Shown: positions 51,901 to 62,959 of the stretch, one piece after another
Layout of the letters: each line of letters starts with the position of its first letter
Position numbering within the stretch: the first letter of the stretch is position 1
Assembly: GCF_000004075.3 (NCBI RefSeq)
Contig: NC_026659.2
Span: forward strand, 806,001-870,000
Direction of reading: 5' to 3'
DNA: 64,000 nucleotides
Origin: Cucumis sativus
Lineage: Eukaryota; Streptophyta; Magnoliopsida; Cucurbitales; Cucurbitaceae
Made by a program: the position numbers and the translations under genes
Notes under the pieces: generated by a model
What the model saw: the letters and a program-made list of their open reading frames with translations, nothing else
What the model was told of the DNA's origin: nothing
Databases searched by the model: none

Positions 51901-52720
51901 CTTGCACAAAATTAGCCTAATTCTATTGTTGTTAGTGTTGATCTTGTGAACATCTGTAACATGAAGAACAATAAGCATACCTTGTTGTAATCCAATTAGT
52001 CGTCTAATTATCATAATGTAACTCGAAAACCTAGAGAACACTCTAAGTCAACAATCTTTATAAATACATAATCATAACTTCAAACGAGGTAGCTCAAGTT
52101 CGAATCTCAAACTCTCAGCAAGCAAACGATATATTTTTTCATTCTCTATGTAAACAAGTTAATTAATGACTTACCACTATATATATAAAAAAAGAAATGG
52201 AAAATGATAAGAATCACTTCTATAAAAACACATTCGATAAATATTCCATAAAAGATCACACAAAAAATTTTAAAATAAGAAACACGACCCAAATGGAACA
52301 AAATGAAAACGATAAAAAAGAATAAATAGAAGAAAAAAAAAGAACTTTATAAACCATATCGAAACTTAGCACAAACCGACCAAAATTGACTATCTAACCT
52401 TTATATATTAGTTTTAATATAACACAATAAGAATTGAATAGGAAAACGCCACGTAAACCCAATGGGTTCCACCAGATACGAAGTGAATGGACGGCGTGAA
52501 ATAAGGTCGCTGCTAAACCAAGCCAAACCCCGGATCTTAAATCAACTTTCATTTTTATTAAATCACTTCACAACCGCTCAATAATATATCATTTTAAAAC
52601 CCCCCTCCCTCTTTTTTTTCCTCCCTCAGGTCAATTTTCAGCGCCGCGCTCTAAATTCTCCTCCCCGATCTTCTTCCTGAGATCCGACGACCCTCGTCGG
52701 ATTTCGACATCATCCTCACC

Positions 52721-53106
52721 ATGAAAGGCTCCTGCACTTTGCTCGCCTCCGTCCTTGCTGCCTCCACCATGGCTTTCTCCTCTTCTTCCTCCTCCTCCTC
52801 CTCATTCACTGGAGATCGCGACCTCCCTCTTTATTCTCTTTCTCATCAGGCATTATCTCTATCTCCTTCGCTTTCCGTTGTTTCCTTCTTCGATTTCGAC
52901 GAATCTCCATGAGCTAATCGAGTTTTTTTTCTTCTTTTTTTCTTTTTTGATTTGGTTTGGTGGATTGTGTTTCTTTTTAGGGCTTCGTTTCGGAATCTGG
53001 TGCGAACAGAGGTTGTGGCGCGGATTCTTCATCGGAGAAGGAGAAATTTGCGCCGAGGTTTGATGGATTGAGATTCATTGAGACTTTGGTAACTGCTCAT
53101 AGATAA
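52721..53106 (+). CDS. Small protein ending PRFDGLRFIETLVTAHR
   Basis: A two-exon gene. Exon 1 starts at 52721 (M-K-G-S-C-T-L-L-A-S-V-L-A-A-S), runs through nine Ser codons and continues D-L-P-L-Y-S-L-S-H-Q. Exon 2 (52981-53106) follows a strong T-rich acceptor and encodes the conserved tail K-F-A-P-R-F-D-G-L-R-F-I-E-T-L-V-T-A-H-R. Exon 2 needs a phase-0 donor. The candidates are a GC donor after 52849 (CAG|GC, 84 aa) or a GT donor after 52876 (93 aa); neither matches the consensus well, so the junction is unresolved. Without splicing the frame stops at 52912. The tail resembles that of copy 3 at 49043. The first 17 residues are mildly hydrophobic but not a clear signal peptide. I recall this C-terminal tail as conserved in small plant proteins of unknown function. 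Confidence 0.7.
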
Positions 53107-53261
53107 TAATAATCAAATCCTTGAGATGCATGTTCTCGTTCTTTCTCTTAATCTATTGCTACCGGATCGTGTTCTGCTTCATATGATTATTAGGAAGAGA
53201 AATTTTGTTTTTACGTTTTGTGAAGTGATTTTACTGACTTTTGAAAATTATGAAGGAAAGG

Positions 53262-53292
<31 letters not shown>

Positions 53293-54823
53293 CAAGAGAT
53301 TTTGTGCGAGTTCCTCTTGTTTGTAACGGAGTTTCATTGGTGTAAGAATTGGAAAATTCATGAATGAATTGAACGGTCTGTGTGTGTGTTTGAGAATATG
53401 AAGAATATTCCTTAGAACCTTAATTTTAAATCTTATTTTTTTGGGTATAAATTATTGAAATTAGTGGCTTCTCTTTGCTGTTTTCATTGGTGTTCTTCAA
53501 CTAAAGCAGAAAAGCATGGGGGAATTAATCAATTAAATTAGTTTGGTGCCTTTTGAACAACTCCTTTTGATGATGAAATCTCAGGAGTTTGCCTTCTTTT
53601 TTCTTTGTGGGAATTAAATAAAATATTCAATGAATTATTACCAAAACCATCTCTACTTTGAAATTTTTTGTTTTAACCCTTGAAATTTGTTTCAAATGTT
53701 CTTGAGATTCTTTTCCACCCTTATAAGAAGAGATAGATTACTTTGATGGAACAAATAAATTGAATGACATATGTGACATCAATCTGACATGCTAACATTG
53801 ACAAGTTATAGGAGTTGAGTATTGATTATGTAAATGCTTTTAAAAGTATGTTTTGTGATCAAATTAATTGGTAACATTGATTTTAAATAATATCATGCAC
53901 TTTTGCAGTTAAATATTTAGCCACAAGGAATGATTTGATCTAAGAAATCATTCTAAGAAGTGTTGAAAATACTTTGAGCTTTTCATTGCTATTGATTTGA
54001 TCAACTTTGTAATTTGCCATTCTTACCAACCTTTGACATCAATAAATGTTATCTATTAATTTCTTTGAGATTTGTTTTTTCTTAATTTGGATTGAAATCT
54101 TACTTTTGTTCTTTGATTTTTTTTTTTAATTTTTTTTTTTGTGTGTGTGTGTATGCTCTTTTAAGGTTAGTCAACTTTACTCTCTAAACTTTAAAAATAA
54201 CTATTATTTTGGTATATGTTCTGTTGGTTCTTAGTATAATTTATTTTATCAAAGTAGTTACAAGTTATTAAAAACTTTAATTTGAAGGCGAATCAATTAG
54301 AGGGAGACCTTGAAAAAGTTGCTCTCTCTTGGATTCCTTCCATGATGAAGCCTTTGGATTTTAATGCTTTGGGTTCAAAATTTTGAATGAAGACAGTGGT
54401 AAAATAAAAGCAAGAACATGGTTCGTTCACATGATGACATGAGCCAATATTTAATTTTTTCTGGCATGAAAACAATGAATGTGAATCATCAAATTTGTTT
54501 GTTGAGAATATGTGGTGTTTAAAGTCAAATATTTGATATACCTACAAATCTAGTTTGTTTTTATTTGTTTATGCAAATCAATCAAATTAAGGTGTGCATG
54601 TGAGGCTAAAAAAGGATTAGTATAGATTAGGTTTAATTGTTTGGTGGGATGATTTTAAGGAAATGAAAGGTATAAAGTGTAAAATGTTTAGTGGCAATTG
54701 CTTGAAAGGAAAGGAATCATATCACGGGTAAACGAACTGTTTAAACCAAAGTCAAAAAAGTTATTCTTTTCCCGCATTCTCTCTTTCTATTTTATGTAAT
54801 GTCTTTAAAATTGCATGCTACTT

Positions 54824-54950
54824 GCACATAGCACGATATACTAAAAAATCGAGTCTACTATAGAAGATCAATGGAATTGAAGGTTGTCGCACATAGCACG
54901 ATATACTAAAAAATCGAGTCTACTATACAAGATCAATGGAATTGAAGGTT
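54824..54950 (+). repeat. Tandem duplication, 65 bp period
   Basis: 54824-54885 and 54889-54950 are the same 62 bases with a single difference (TAGAAG versus TACAAG), separated by three bases. Confidence 0.9.
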
Positions 54951-55213
54951 AAAATGAAGGTTTAGGTTTAGCCGAAAAGTTGACATCCAATTAATGGATG
55001 ATGATCTCTACTAATACATATCAAAAGATTACTTTCCACCATAAGTAGGTATAATTTAGACTTTTACAAATTTGTAAATTTTTAATAATTTTATTAATAG
55101 ATGAACATTTTATACTATTTTCTTTAAAATTTAGAGACAAACGATTTATTTAAAATATGGTTAAATGTATATGATCAAAGATTGAAACTAAAGATTGAAA
55201 CTCGAAAAATGTT

Positions 55214-55293
55214 GAACTAAACTTTGAATTTTTATTCTTGGCATCAACGACATGAACTGAACTTTGAATTTTTATTCTTGGCATCAACAACGT
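55214..55293 (+). repeat. Tandem duplication, 40 bp period
   Basis: Two adjacent 40 bp copies, 55214-55253 and 55254-55293, are nearly identical and share CTTTGAATTTTTATTCTTGG. Confidence 0.85.
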
Positions 55294-56794
55294 AAATCAT
55301 GAATGTAGGGTCAGATGATCACACCTTCACTTTTATCTCCTAGTATAGTTTAAAATTACTAAATTGAAACGTTTAAAACCATCCCAATCACATAATTTAA
55401 TTTATCTCCATAACATTTAATAACAATTTTAATTGTAGCTTCACTTGTCCCAATGGGATTTAAAATAAATTGTATAAACATTTAAAATTTGTAGCACAAA
55501 CTTCGAAACTTCTTTGTGTTTGGCACAACTTGTCTTCATTCTTTTCGTTTGTAATTTTATTTGTCAATTATTGTCTATTTCACGTGCATGTGTTTCACTA
55601 TAACTACTTTCCCCCTTCCATTTTCTATATCTAAATTCACCTCTCCAAATAATTTGGTTTACTACACACATTCCAAATCAATTTTAAGAATTGTATAATC
55701 TGATGGCCAACTTTTATGGCTATCACCACCACCCACCAACTTCAATGACCGTCGTTTCCATCACTCCCATCTCTTGCCACCATTGTAGAGAACCAACTCC
55801 AAACATCAACCACAGCTTGGTCTATCAACTTTGACAACCACTGTTATAGATTATAAGCTCATACTATTTCACTTTTAGTATATAACAATTCGAAAAAAGT
55901 TCATAATCACACAAGATAATGACTTTTTTAATTTATGAAATAAAATATGGTAAGCTTGTATAATTAATAACAAAATCACAATCAATTCAAACCCTTCATC
56001 AAAATTAATTATTGTTCAATAGTTTTAACTGAATGGTTATTTATGTGGATTTGAAAAGTGGACAGTTATGCTAAGTTAATTAACAATTAAAAAACAACTC
56101 TTTTAGAAATTTTTTTTGAATGAATGTCCTTAATCACATTTTAATTTAAATACTTATCTCCATAAAGGTTGTTCACTTATTATAAATTGAATGTAAATCA
56201 TTAATAAACAATATACCAAAAATAAGTTAAGAAAAACAGAGAAAATATGATATATTGTGAATAAGGAACATTCCAATTTTTTTTTAATGTTAATAATGAT
56301 CACATTAAACATAAAAGAAATCAAGAAGCAATTATTTGATTGATTATAATAATTGAAAAGCAATGTTTCTAAATTATTCTTGAATCAATCATTCCACGTG
56401 GAAAGCAAGTGGCACTTTACTCTTAATTCTCCACCGTTCATTCACAAATCATAATAAAAGATGAATGACAATCTTACAAATTTTATACACAAATAAGAAG
56501 AAAGAAACAAAGAAATCCCATTGTACGTTCCTAATACATTGTTGCGTCCCATCAATGCAACCATCCACAACCCCAAACCACTATTACATTATGGTAATCC
56601 CATAATTTTTTAATACCTACCTTCAATCCCCCTTCTATTGTTATTGATTACTATTAGTATTGTTCATGAGTGTCTTATGAGTTTCATAACTTTCCATTTT
56701 AAAATTCTTACAGTTTTAATTACACATAATATTCAATATTTGATTAATTTAGTTTAGAGTTTAGGGTCAAAATGGTAAATTTAGGTCTTAAAAC

Positions 56795-56803
56795 AAAATA
56801 TCT
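56795..56803 (+). promoter_or_regulatory. Evening element upstream of GBSS1
   Basis: AAAATATCT is an exact evening element, the site bound by the CCA1/LHY/RVE clock proteins in plants. It lies about 740 bp before the start codon, and less than that from the transcript start because of the leader intron. By chance alone one such site is expected in a few tens of kilobases of AT-rich DNA. Confidence 0.35.
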
Positions 56804-56905
56804 TGGCCGTACTAAACAAATGGCATTCCTTCTTCAATCTTCTTTAACCTCAAATTTGGAGTATATTCGTAACGATGCCATGGCCCCACGATTCCCTTGA
56901 CATCA

Positions 56906-56911
56906 CACGTG
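56906..56911 (+). promoter_or_regulatory. G-box upstream of GBSS1
   Basis: CACGTG within CACACGTGCC. It is one of two G-boxes in the proximal promoter, which bZIP and bHLH factors typically bind. Confidence 0.4.
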
Positions 56912-56969
56912 CCAACTTAATTTTGAGGCGCTTGGGATTTGCTCGCACGGACACCCACTAACTCTTCGT

Positions 56970-56975
56970 CACGTG
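56970..56975 (+). promoter_or_regulatory. Second G-box upstream of GBSS1
   Basis: CACGTG within GTCACGTGTCC, 59 bp after the end of the first. It may lie very near the transcription start, since the leader exon ends at 57092. Confidence 0.4.
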
Positions 56976-57092
56976 TCCTCGTTGCTCAAAGCCTCTGAAC
57001 CACTACAAGTACCGTTGGATCCTCCGGAGATCTACAGCGGCCGGAGTTTCGTCTACAGTCGACGTTTTTCTCTCGGCTAAAGCTCATCGCCA

Positions 57093-57527
57093 GTGAGTCA
57101 TTCATTTTCTTTCTTCTTCTTCTTTAGTTTCGGATAGTTTCACATTTCCTTTTCATTTCTTGAGCTTGCTCTTTCATATTATGGTTGTCGGTCTTTGATG
57201 AGTGGGCTATTTGTTAATGCTTGCTTGTTTTTAGTTGAGCTGTTCAGTTTTATGTGAGTTCTTGTTCTGAAATAGCTTTGATTCTGTCTTTGTATTTTTG
57301 TTGTTTCTTGATCACTTTGAAATTTTGTTTGTATGGAAGCGGATTGAGCTGGATTGAGCATGATGGTTTTCATTTCAATGGATTTCGATTTTTTTTTGTT
57401 TTTTTTTTTTTTTTGCATGTCAGATTATTTGGAGTGTTTTGCATGTGTTGATTAGTGATGTTACGTTATGGTTTATTTGCTGGAGGTGAATGGATGTTAT
57501 TGTTCTGATTTCTGGATGCTGTTTTAG
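57093..57527 (+). other. Leader intron of GBSS1
   Basis: A CCA|GTGAGT donor follows a GC-richer leader exon (about 57000-57092) and a TTTTAG acceptor ends at 57527, seven bases before the ATG. Granule-bound starch synthase genes commonly have an intron in the 5' leader. This intron contains a 14-base T run near 57401. Confidence 0.7.
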
Positions 57528-57534
57528 ATCAAGG

Positions 57535-60500
57535 ATGGCTTCGATGGGAGCTGTGAGTGTATCAAACTTTGTTTCGAGGAGTTCTCTCATCAGTCATGGG
57601 GCTACAGCCTCAGAGACTAAGATGAGCCTTTCTGTTGGCGGGAAGAATCAAGTAGAAACACACAAGGGATTGAAATCCTTGAACAATCTGGATGTGCTGC
57701 GGAAAAGAACTCCTGCAAGTGCAATTTGCAGGACTGTGAGTAGGAAAACTGATGGACTTGGTGGAACTGCTGGGAAAATTGTGTGTGAACAAGGGATGAA
57801 TATAGTGTTTGTGGCTGCTGAAGTTACTCCATGGAGCAAAACTGGTGGGCTTGGTGATGTTCTTGGAGGATTGCCTCCAGCAATGGCTGTAAGTGAAGTT
57901 TTTTCGATTCGTTTTCATATGTAATATTGGCATAATTTTCTGTTATGGTCTGAATTTTTTACTGCTTTTATGTTTTAGGCTAGAGGGCATCGTGTCATGA
58001 CGATAGCTCCTCGCTATGATCAGTACAAAGATGCTTGGGACACGGATGTAACAGTCGAGGTAAATAGGTCCTTCATCTTTATGAAAATGGTCATTATTTG
58101 TTGTGGGGAGGAGACGAAGTAACCCAACAGTTTTGTGATATTTACATGAACATGACCAGATTCAAGTTGGGGACGCAATTTTAACTGTGCGGTTTTTCCA
58201 TTGCTACAAACGAGGGGTTGATCGAGTATTTGTTGATCACCCAATATTTCTGGAAAAGGTAATGTGAATTTCATAACTAAAGTTTGTGTGCATGGTTCTG
58301 CCGGACCTTTCTTCTAATGCTTTACGATGTGGATCTCAACAGGTTTGGGGCAAAACTAAATCCAAACTTTATGGGCCGAATGCAGGCGTGGATTATGATG
58401 ACAATCAGTTGCGATTTAGTCTATTGTGCCAGGTGATTAATTCCTTTGACTTGCAGATCATATTTTCATCCTCTAGCGGGTGGCATTGTATAGAGTGAAG
58501 ATATATACATTTTCCTTGTTCTGTTTTGAAATGTTTGTTCTTGTGCAAGATACGTTTCTGGGTTTGCTTTAATCTAGTTGGTTATTTTTCACTGAATACA
58601 CTTCCAACGAAAAAAATATTAACTAATTAATCACACAAAAAAAGTAATCGAGTGTCATTTTGTAACATATATAATTTTTTTTTTTGTAAATTTCATTTAT
58701 CCATCGTCTAGAAATGCTGAACGACATTTGTAAGTAGTTTATGTACAGAATATCCAATTTGCTAGGTGACTGAGACATTGGTAATTATCTTACCAATGAC
58801 ATGATTTCTTTCTAGTGGTACAACTTCCAACATTTATTTTATATTTAACCATTGAATCTCTGTGCTCATCAGGCTGCTCTGTTGGCGCCTTTGGTTCTAA
58901 ATTTGAACAGCAGCAAATATTTTTCAGGACCATATGGTATGCTTTTTATTCTTCTTCTTCTTCTTCTTCTTCTTCTTCTTTTTTCAGTAATGATGTAGTA
59001 ATCCTAATAAGTTGTGGATTTGGCCATAATATTCTAATCCTACTGCATCAAATTAGTTAAAGCTACTAGTTAACAATCAATTGACTAAGAAAATATTCTT
59101 CGCCAATTGGCAGGGGAGGAAGTTGTCTTCGTTGCCAATGATTGGCACACAGCTCTTCTTCCATGTTACTTGAAAACCATGTATCAAGCAAGGGGAATTT
59201 ATAAAAGTGCCAAGGTAGGTTTGTGCCACATTAGTTCTCTCTATTTCAGTAGATATATTAATATCACCTTTTACAAATTCAAGATCTGATATTGGTATCT
59301 CTCTTAAATGCTAACAGGTTGCTTTCTGCATCCACAACATTGCTTACCAAGGAAGATTTGCTTTCTCAGACTTTTCCCTTCTGAATCTGCCTGATCAATT
59401 CAAGAGTTCCTTTGACTTTACTGATGGGTGAGTGCCGTCAATTACTTTCCAGTCAATCTGCATGCCAGAAAATCTTATTCTCCCAACTCAACATGTGTCC
59501 TAAGAAATCTTGGTTTCTAGGTATGTAAAGCCTGTGAAGGGAAGAAAGATCAACTGGATGAAGGCTGGGATATTGGAATCTGACAGGGTGTTGACTGTTA
59601 GTCCATACTATGCCCAGGAGCTTGTTTCTGGAATTGAGCGAGGTGTTGAATTGGATTCCATTCTTCGTTTGACCACTGTTACTGGTATATTGAATGGCAT
59701 GGATGTTCAGGAGTGGAATCCTTCCACTGACAAATACATTCCCATCAAATTCAATGCTGAAACTGTAAGTTAACTAACTGACATGGTTCATATTTTCCTT
59801 CTAAATTGATTAAAGAAATTTCTTAGCCAGATCTTCACTTTCAGGTTGCGGAAGCTAAAGCTCTTTTGAAAGAAGCTCTTCAAGCAGAAGTTGGATTGCC
59901 TGTTGACAGGAACATCCCTTTGATAGGGTTTATTGGTAGACTTGAGGAGCAAAAGGGATCAGATATCCTATCAGCAGCTATTCCAAACTTCATTCATGAA
60001 GATGTTCAATTGGTGGTCCTTGTACGTACATATTATTTATTTCTTTTGCCCATTGGCCGCCTTATTTAGATGGAGGTTGATTTCCATTTTCTTTCTGCTA
60101 GGGAACTGGCAAGAAATACTTGGAGAAACAGCTTGAAGAGCTAGAGATAAAATATCCTGACAAAGCTAGGGGGGTAGCAAAATTCAACGTTCCTTTAGCA
60201 CATCTCATAAATGCTGCAGCTGATTTCTTGATGATTCCAAGTAGATTCGAACCCTGTGGTCTTATCCAGTTGCAAGCTATGCCTTATGGAACAGTAAGTC
60301 ACTAAAAATCGCATATATATATATATTTATAGTCATCTCTATTTCTTACCGGATACAATTCAAAATAGTTAAAACATACCCTTGAGGGTTGCCGCAAACT
60401 TCTGTTAGCACGCCCAACACAATAGCTTGATTATGTTGTATGTTTCAATTTCAGATTCCCTTGGTAAGCACAACTGGTGGACTTGCCGACACTGTTATTG

Positions 60501-61025
60501 ACGGTTATACAGGTCTCCAAATGGGTGCTTTCAGCGTCGAAGTAAGTACCATTAGTTTCAAATCCGCATCATATGATCGCTTCCAACCGCATCATATCAT
60601 ATGATCGCTCTATTTCTTATGGAACTCATGTAGCAACTTCGTGATTGGAGTCTACTTGTTGTTTGGCAGTGTGAAACAGTTTCTCCAGCTGATGCAGCCG
60701 CGATTGCTAAAACTGTACTAAGAGCTGTTGCTCTCTTCGGCACCGCTGCCCACAAAGAAATGATACAGAATTGTATGGCTCAGGATTTCTCTTGGAAGGT
60801 AAATCCAAACAAAAACCCCATAATCACAAATAGCCTCACACTCCTATTTCGCCTTTTGCACTTCAACCAAAAGGGAACAACATCGTCATTTTGTGGTAAT
60901 TTATGCAGGGTCCAGCAAAACAATGGGAGAAATTCTTGTTGGGATTGGGAGTCGAAAATAGCCAAGCCGGAATCGAAGGGGAGGAAATCGCCCCTCTTGC
61001 AAAGGAAAACGTTGCAACTCCTTGA
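57535..61025 (+). CDS. Granule-bound starch synthase 1, chloroplastic/amyloplastic
   Basis: The enzyme (GT5) transfers glucose from ADP-glucose to growing amylose chains on the starch granule in plastids. The thirteen coding exons are 57535-57888, 57979-58059, 58160-58258, 58343-58432, 58873-58936, 59114-59214, 59318-59427, 59521-59764, 59845-60021, 60102-60293, 60455-60541, 60670-60798 and 60909-61025, giving 614 aa, the usual length. Residues 1 to about 80 are a plastid transit peptide rich in Ser and basic residues. The mature part opens [11 protein letters not shown]. The ADP-glucose site K-T-G-G-L-G-D-V is at 102-109. The second conserved loop T-T-G-G-L-A-D-T-V is near 510-518, and S-R-F-E-P-C-G-L lies before it. 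The end [18 protein letters not shown] is typical of GBSS1. AATAAA at 61465-61470 may serve polyadenylation. No break is seen. Confidence 0.97.
58949..58982 (+). repeat. (TTC)n microsatellite in GBSS1 intron 5
   Basis: About eleven TTC/CTT units begin some 12 bases after the intron 5 donor. It is likely to be variable in length and is outside the coding sequence. Confidence 0.85.
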
Positions 61026-62959
61026 GAATGCTGGAAAAAGTGATGTATGGCTATATAAATTCCCAGTTTCTCTTAGTATATGCTAAATGCCATTGGGTTT
61101 GGATATGAAGAAGAGAAGGAGGGAAGTACTGAAGGATTTGTTTGATCTTTTTAGCACATATCCTTCCAACAGCAAAGGTAAAATGGCTCTAGAAATTGAG
61201 GCCACTCTCTAATTGATGGTTGGGTCCTCCGGACATGGCCATTGACAGGTAGAAGAACCACCCTGTGACCCGTGTAGTATTCCATCAAGGAAGAAGAATT
61301 GGAAAATAAACTAAATCTGCAATCTTTCATTTTTATTTTTCATCTTTTTTGTTGTAAGCATATAATATAGTTAGTATAATCCATCTCATAGCTTTGGAAC
61401 TTTTGATCTTTTGTTGTGCACTTGTATGGGTTTTGTTAATCTACGTCGCCACAATGTGACTCGTAATAAATAGTGCTACAACTGAAATATATTGTCAACT
61501 ATATTGTAGTTGTCTTATCAATACGTTGTTTTGGTTACTAAATTTGATATCTAGAATCCCTCACAACCATTTATATAATGAAATGGTCATTTGCTCCATA
61601 GTAAAGAACTAAAGATGATTTGGTGTATGGTAGAGAATCTCCGTTCATACAAAGACTAAAAATGCAAGTTGGAAACAAGAAGGGCATCTCCAATCCTCTT
61701 CACTTTATCTACCAAAAGGAATAATACTTTATTAGGGCAAATCCTAAAAAGAAATAAAAAAGAAATATAAAAGTAGAGAATATGTGCAAAAAAATCACGT
61801 GGGATGAGAATCATTGGAAAATAGGTTTATGAAACGGTGAAAAAGTTTCAAGTTTTAGAACGGTTAATGTAAAAATTTCACACAAGGAGAAGACACTTCT
61901 TTAAAATGCAAGATAATAACCCTTTTTTTAAAAGTTAAATTTGAACAAATTTTCATCTCTTTTGTATCTACTTTTTATCTTATTAATAATTCTAATTTTA
62001 TATTGGTGATAGAATTTGATCAATTTTGTTATATTTATAATTGCTCTATTTGTAACTATCATCTAATTTTTTGAAATCCAATAAAAATAGATGTAAATAA
62101 GTGACAAACCATTTTTGAAATCCAATTTTTTGAAATCCAATAAAAATAGATGTAAATAAGTGACAAACCATTTTTGAAATCCAATAAAAATAGATGTAAA
62201 TAAGTGACAAGTGGTTTGTAAAAGTTTTGAGTTTAATTAAGCGCATTGTCAAATTTAGCAAAATAAACAAAATATATTGATATTTGTTGGTGACATGGAA
62301 AAAATATAAAATTTTAATATATTTGTAAATACTTTCCTTTATCATAATTTTGCTTAATTTATTTTCATTATTAGTTTGAGCATGACTCAAAAGTTTTGGT
62401 GAAAAAAATTCTTTTGATTCGACTTTGAGTATTTGTTAATATGATTCAAATTCAAAATTATGTAGTGACTAAAGTTTGTACGTTTTTATTTTAGATTATG
62501 GTGTATTTTAAAAATGTTTGGTTTAATCATATTTAAAGAAAAAAGAAGTAATAGAATGGAAAATTAGAAATGATTGTGATGTCATAAAACAATTATACTA
62601 AATTGTAAAGTTTTCAACACAAAATGTTTTAACGAATAAATACTTAAAAACACTTTATTTATTATTTATTTTATTTTATCTTTTTTGTTTGTTTTTTTTT
62701 TAACTTTGCGTCGTCCATTTCAACGTTCTACAAATGACCACAAACGCACGGCTCTTCACCTTACTTCCGCCGCGCACTCACTCTCTCCACACTCGTATTA
62801 CACAGCGCCCGGTGGCTCACCGTCGCCATCTCCCCTAACTACTTCTCTGACCACGGTGTTTCTGTGGTAGCTCTAGATCGCTCCTCATTTTCACTCTTCA
62901 GTGCAGTGATTGGCATTTTCCGACTTCGAATTTCACTCACACTACTGAAGTTTAGCTCC
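61026..62959. other. Region between GBSS1 and the glucanase gene
   Basis: It starts with the GBSS1 3' untranslated region. 61480-62700 is AT-rich and contains a minisatellite (62067-62210). About 62700-62959 is GC-richer and C/T-rich, the likely leader of the glucanase gene. An in-frame upstream ATG at 62864 exists but is probably not used. Confidence 0.6.
62067..62210 (+). repeat. Minisatellite, 44 bp unit
   Basis: Three copies of a 44 bp unit containing TTTTGAAATCCAATAAAAAT begin near 62067, 62127 and 62171, with one extra 15 bp partial copy between the first two. Spacing of a fixed G is 44, 15 and 44 bases. The copies are nearly identical. Confidence 0.85.

Larger units (their letters stand above)
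49286..52720. other. Intergenic region
   Basis: 49286-49450 is the leader and core promoter of copy 3. 49730-49880 is richer in GC with no gene. 51690-51900 holds a diverged tandem duplication. The rest is AT-rich. 52440-52720 is the likely promoter and leader of the small gene at 52721, with a C/T-rich leader (about 52600-52690). Confidence 0.6.
53107..57000. other. Gene-free region before the starch synthase gene
   Basis: It holds the 3' part of the small gene's transcript and A-rich stretches (53260-53295). Two separate local tandem duplications lie at 54824-54950 and 55214-55293. No coding exon is supported. The end (56700-57000) is the starch synthase promoter. Confidence 0.6.

Noticed and set aside
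52075..52130. Possible tRNA gene around GTTCGAATC
   Set aside because: The B-box-like string is present but I could not fold a matching acceptor stem, D arm or anticodon arm around it.
54820..55300. CRISPR-like or array-type repeats
   Set aside because: There are only two copies each, directly adjacent without unique spacers, in a plant nuclear context. They are ordinary tandem duplications.
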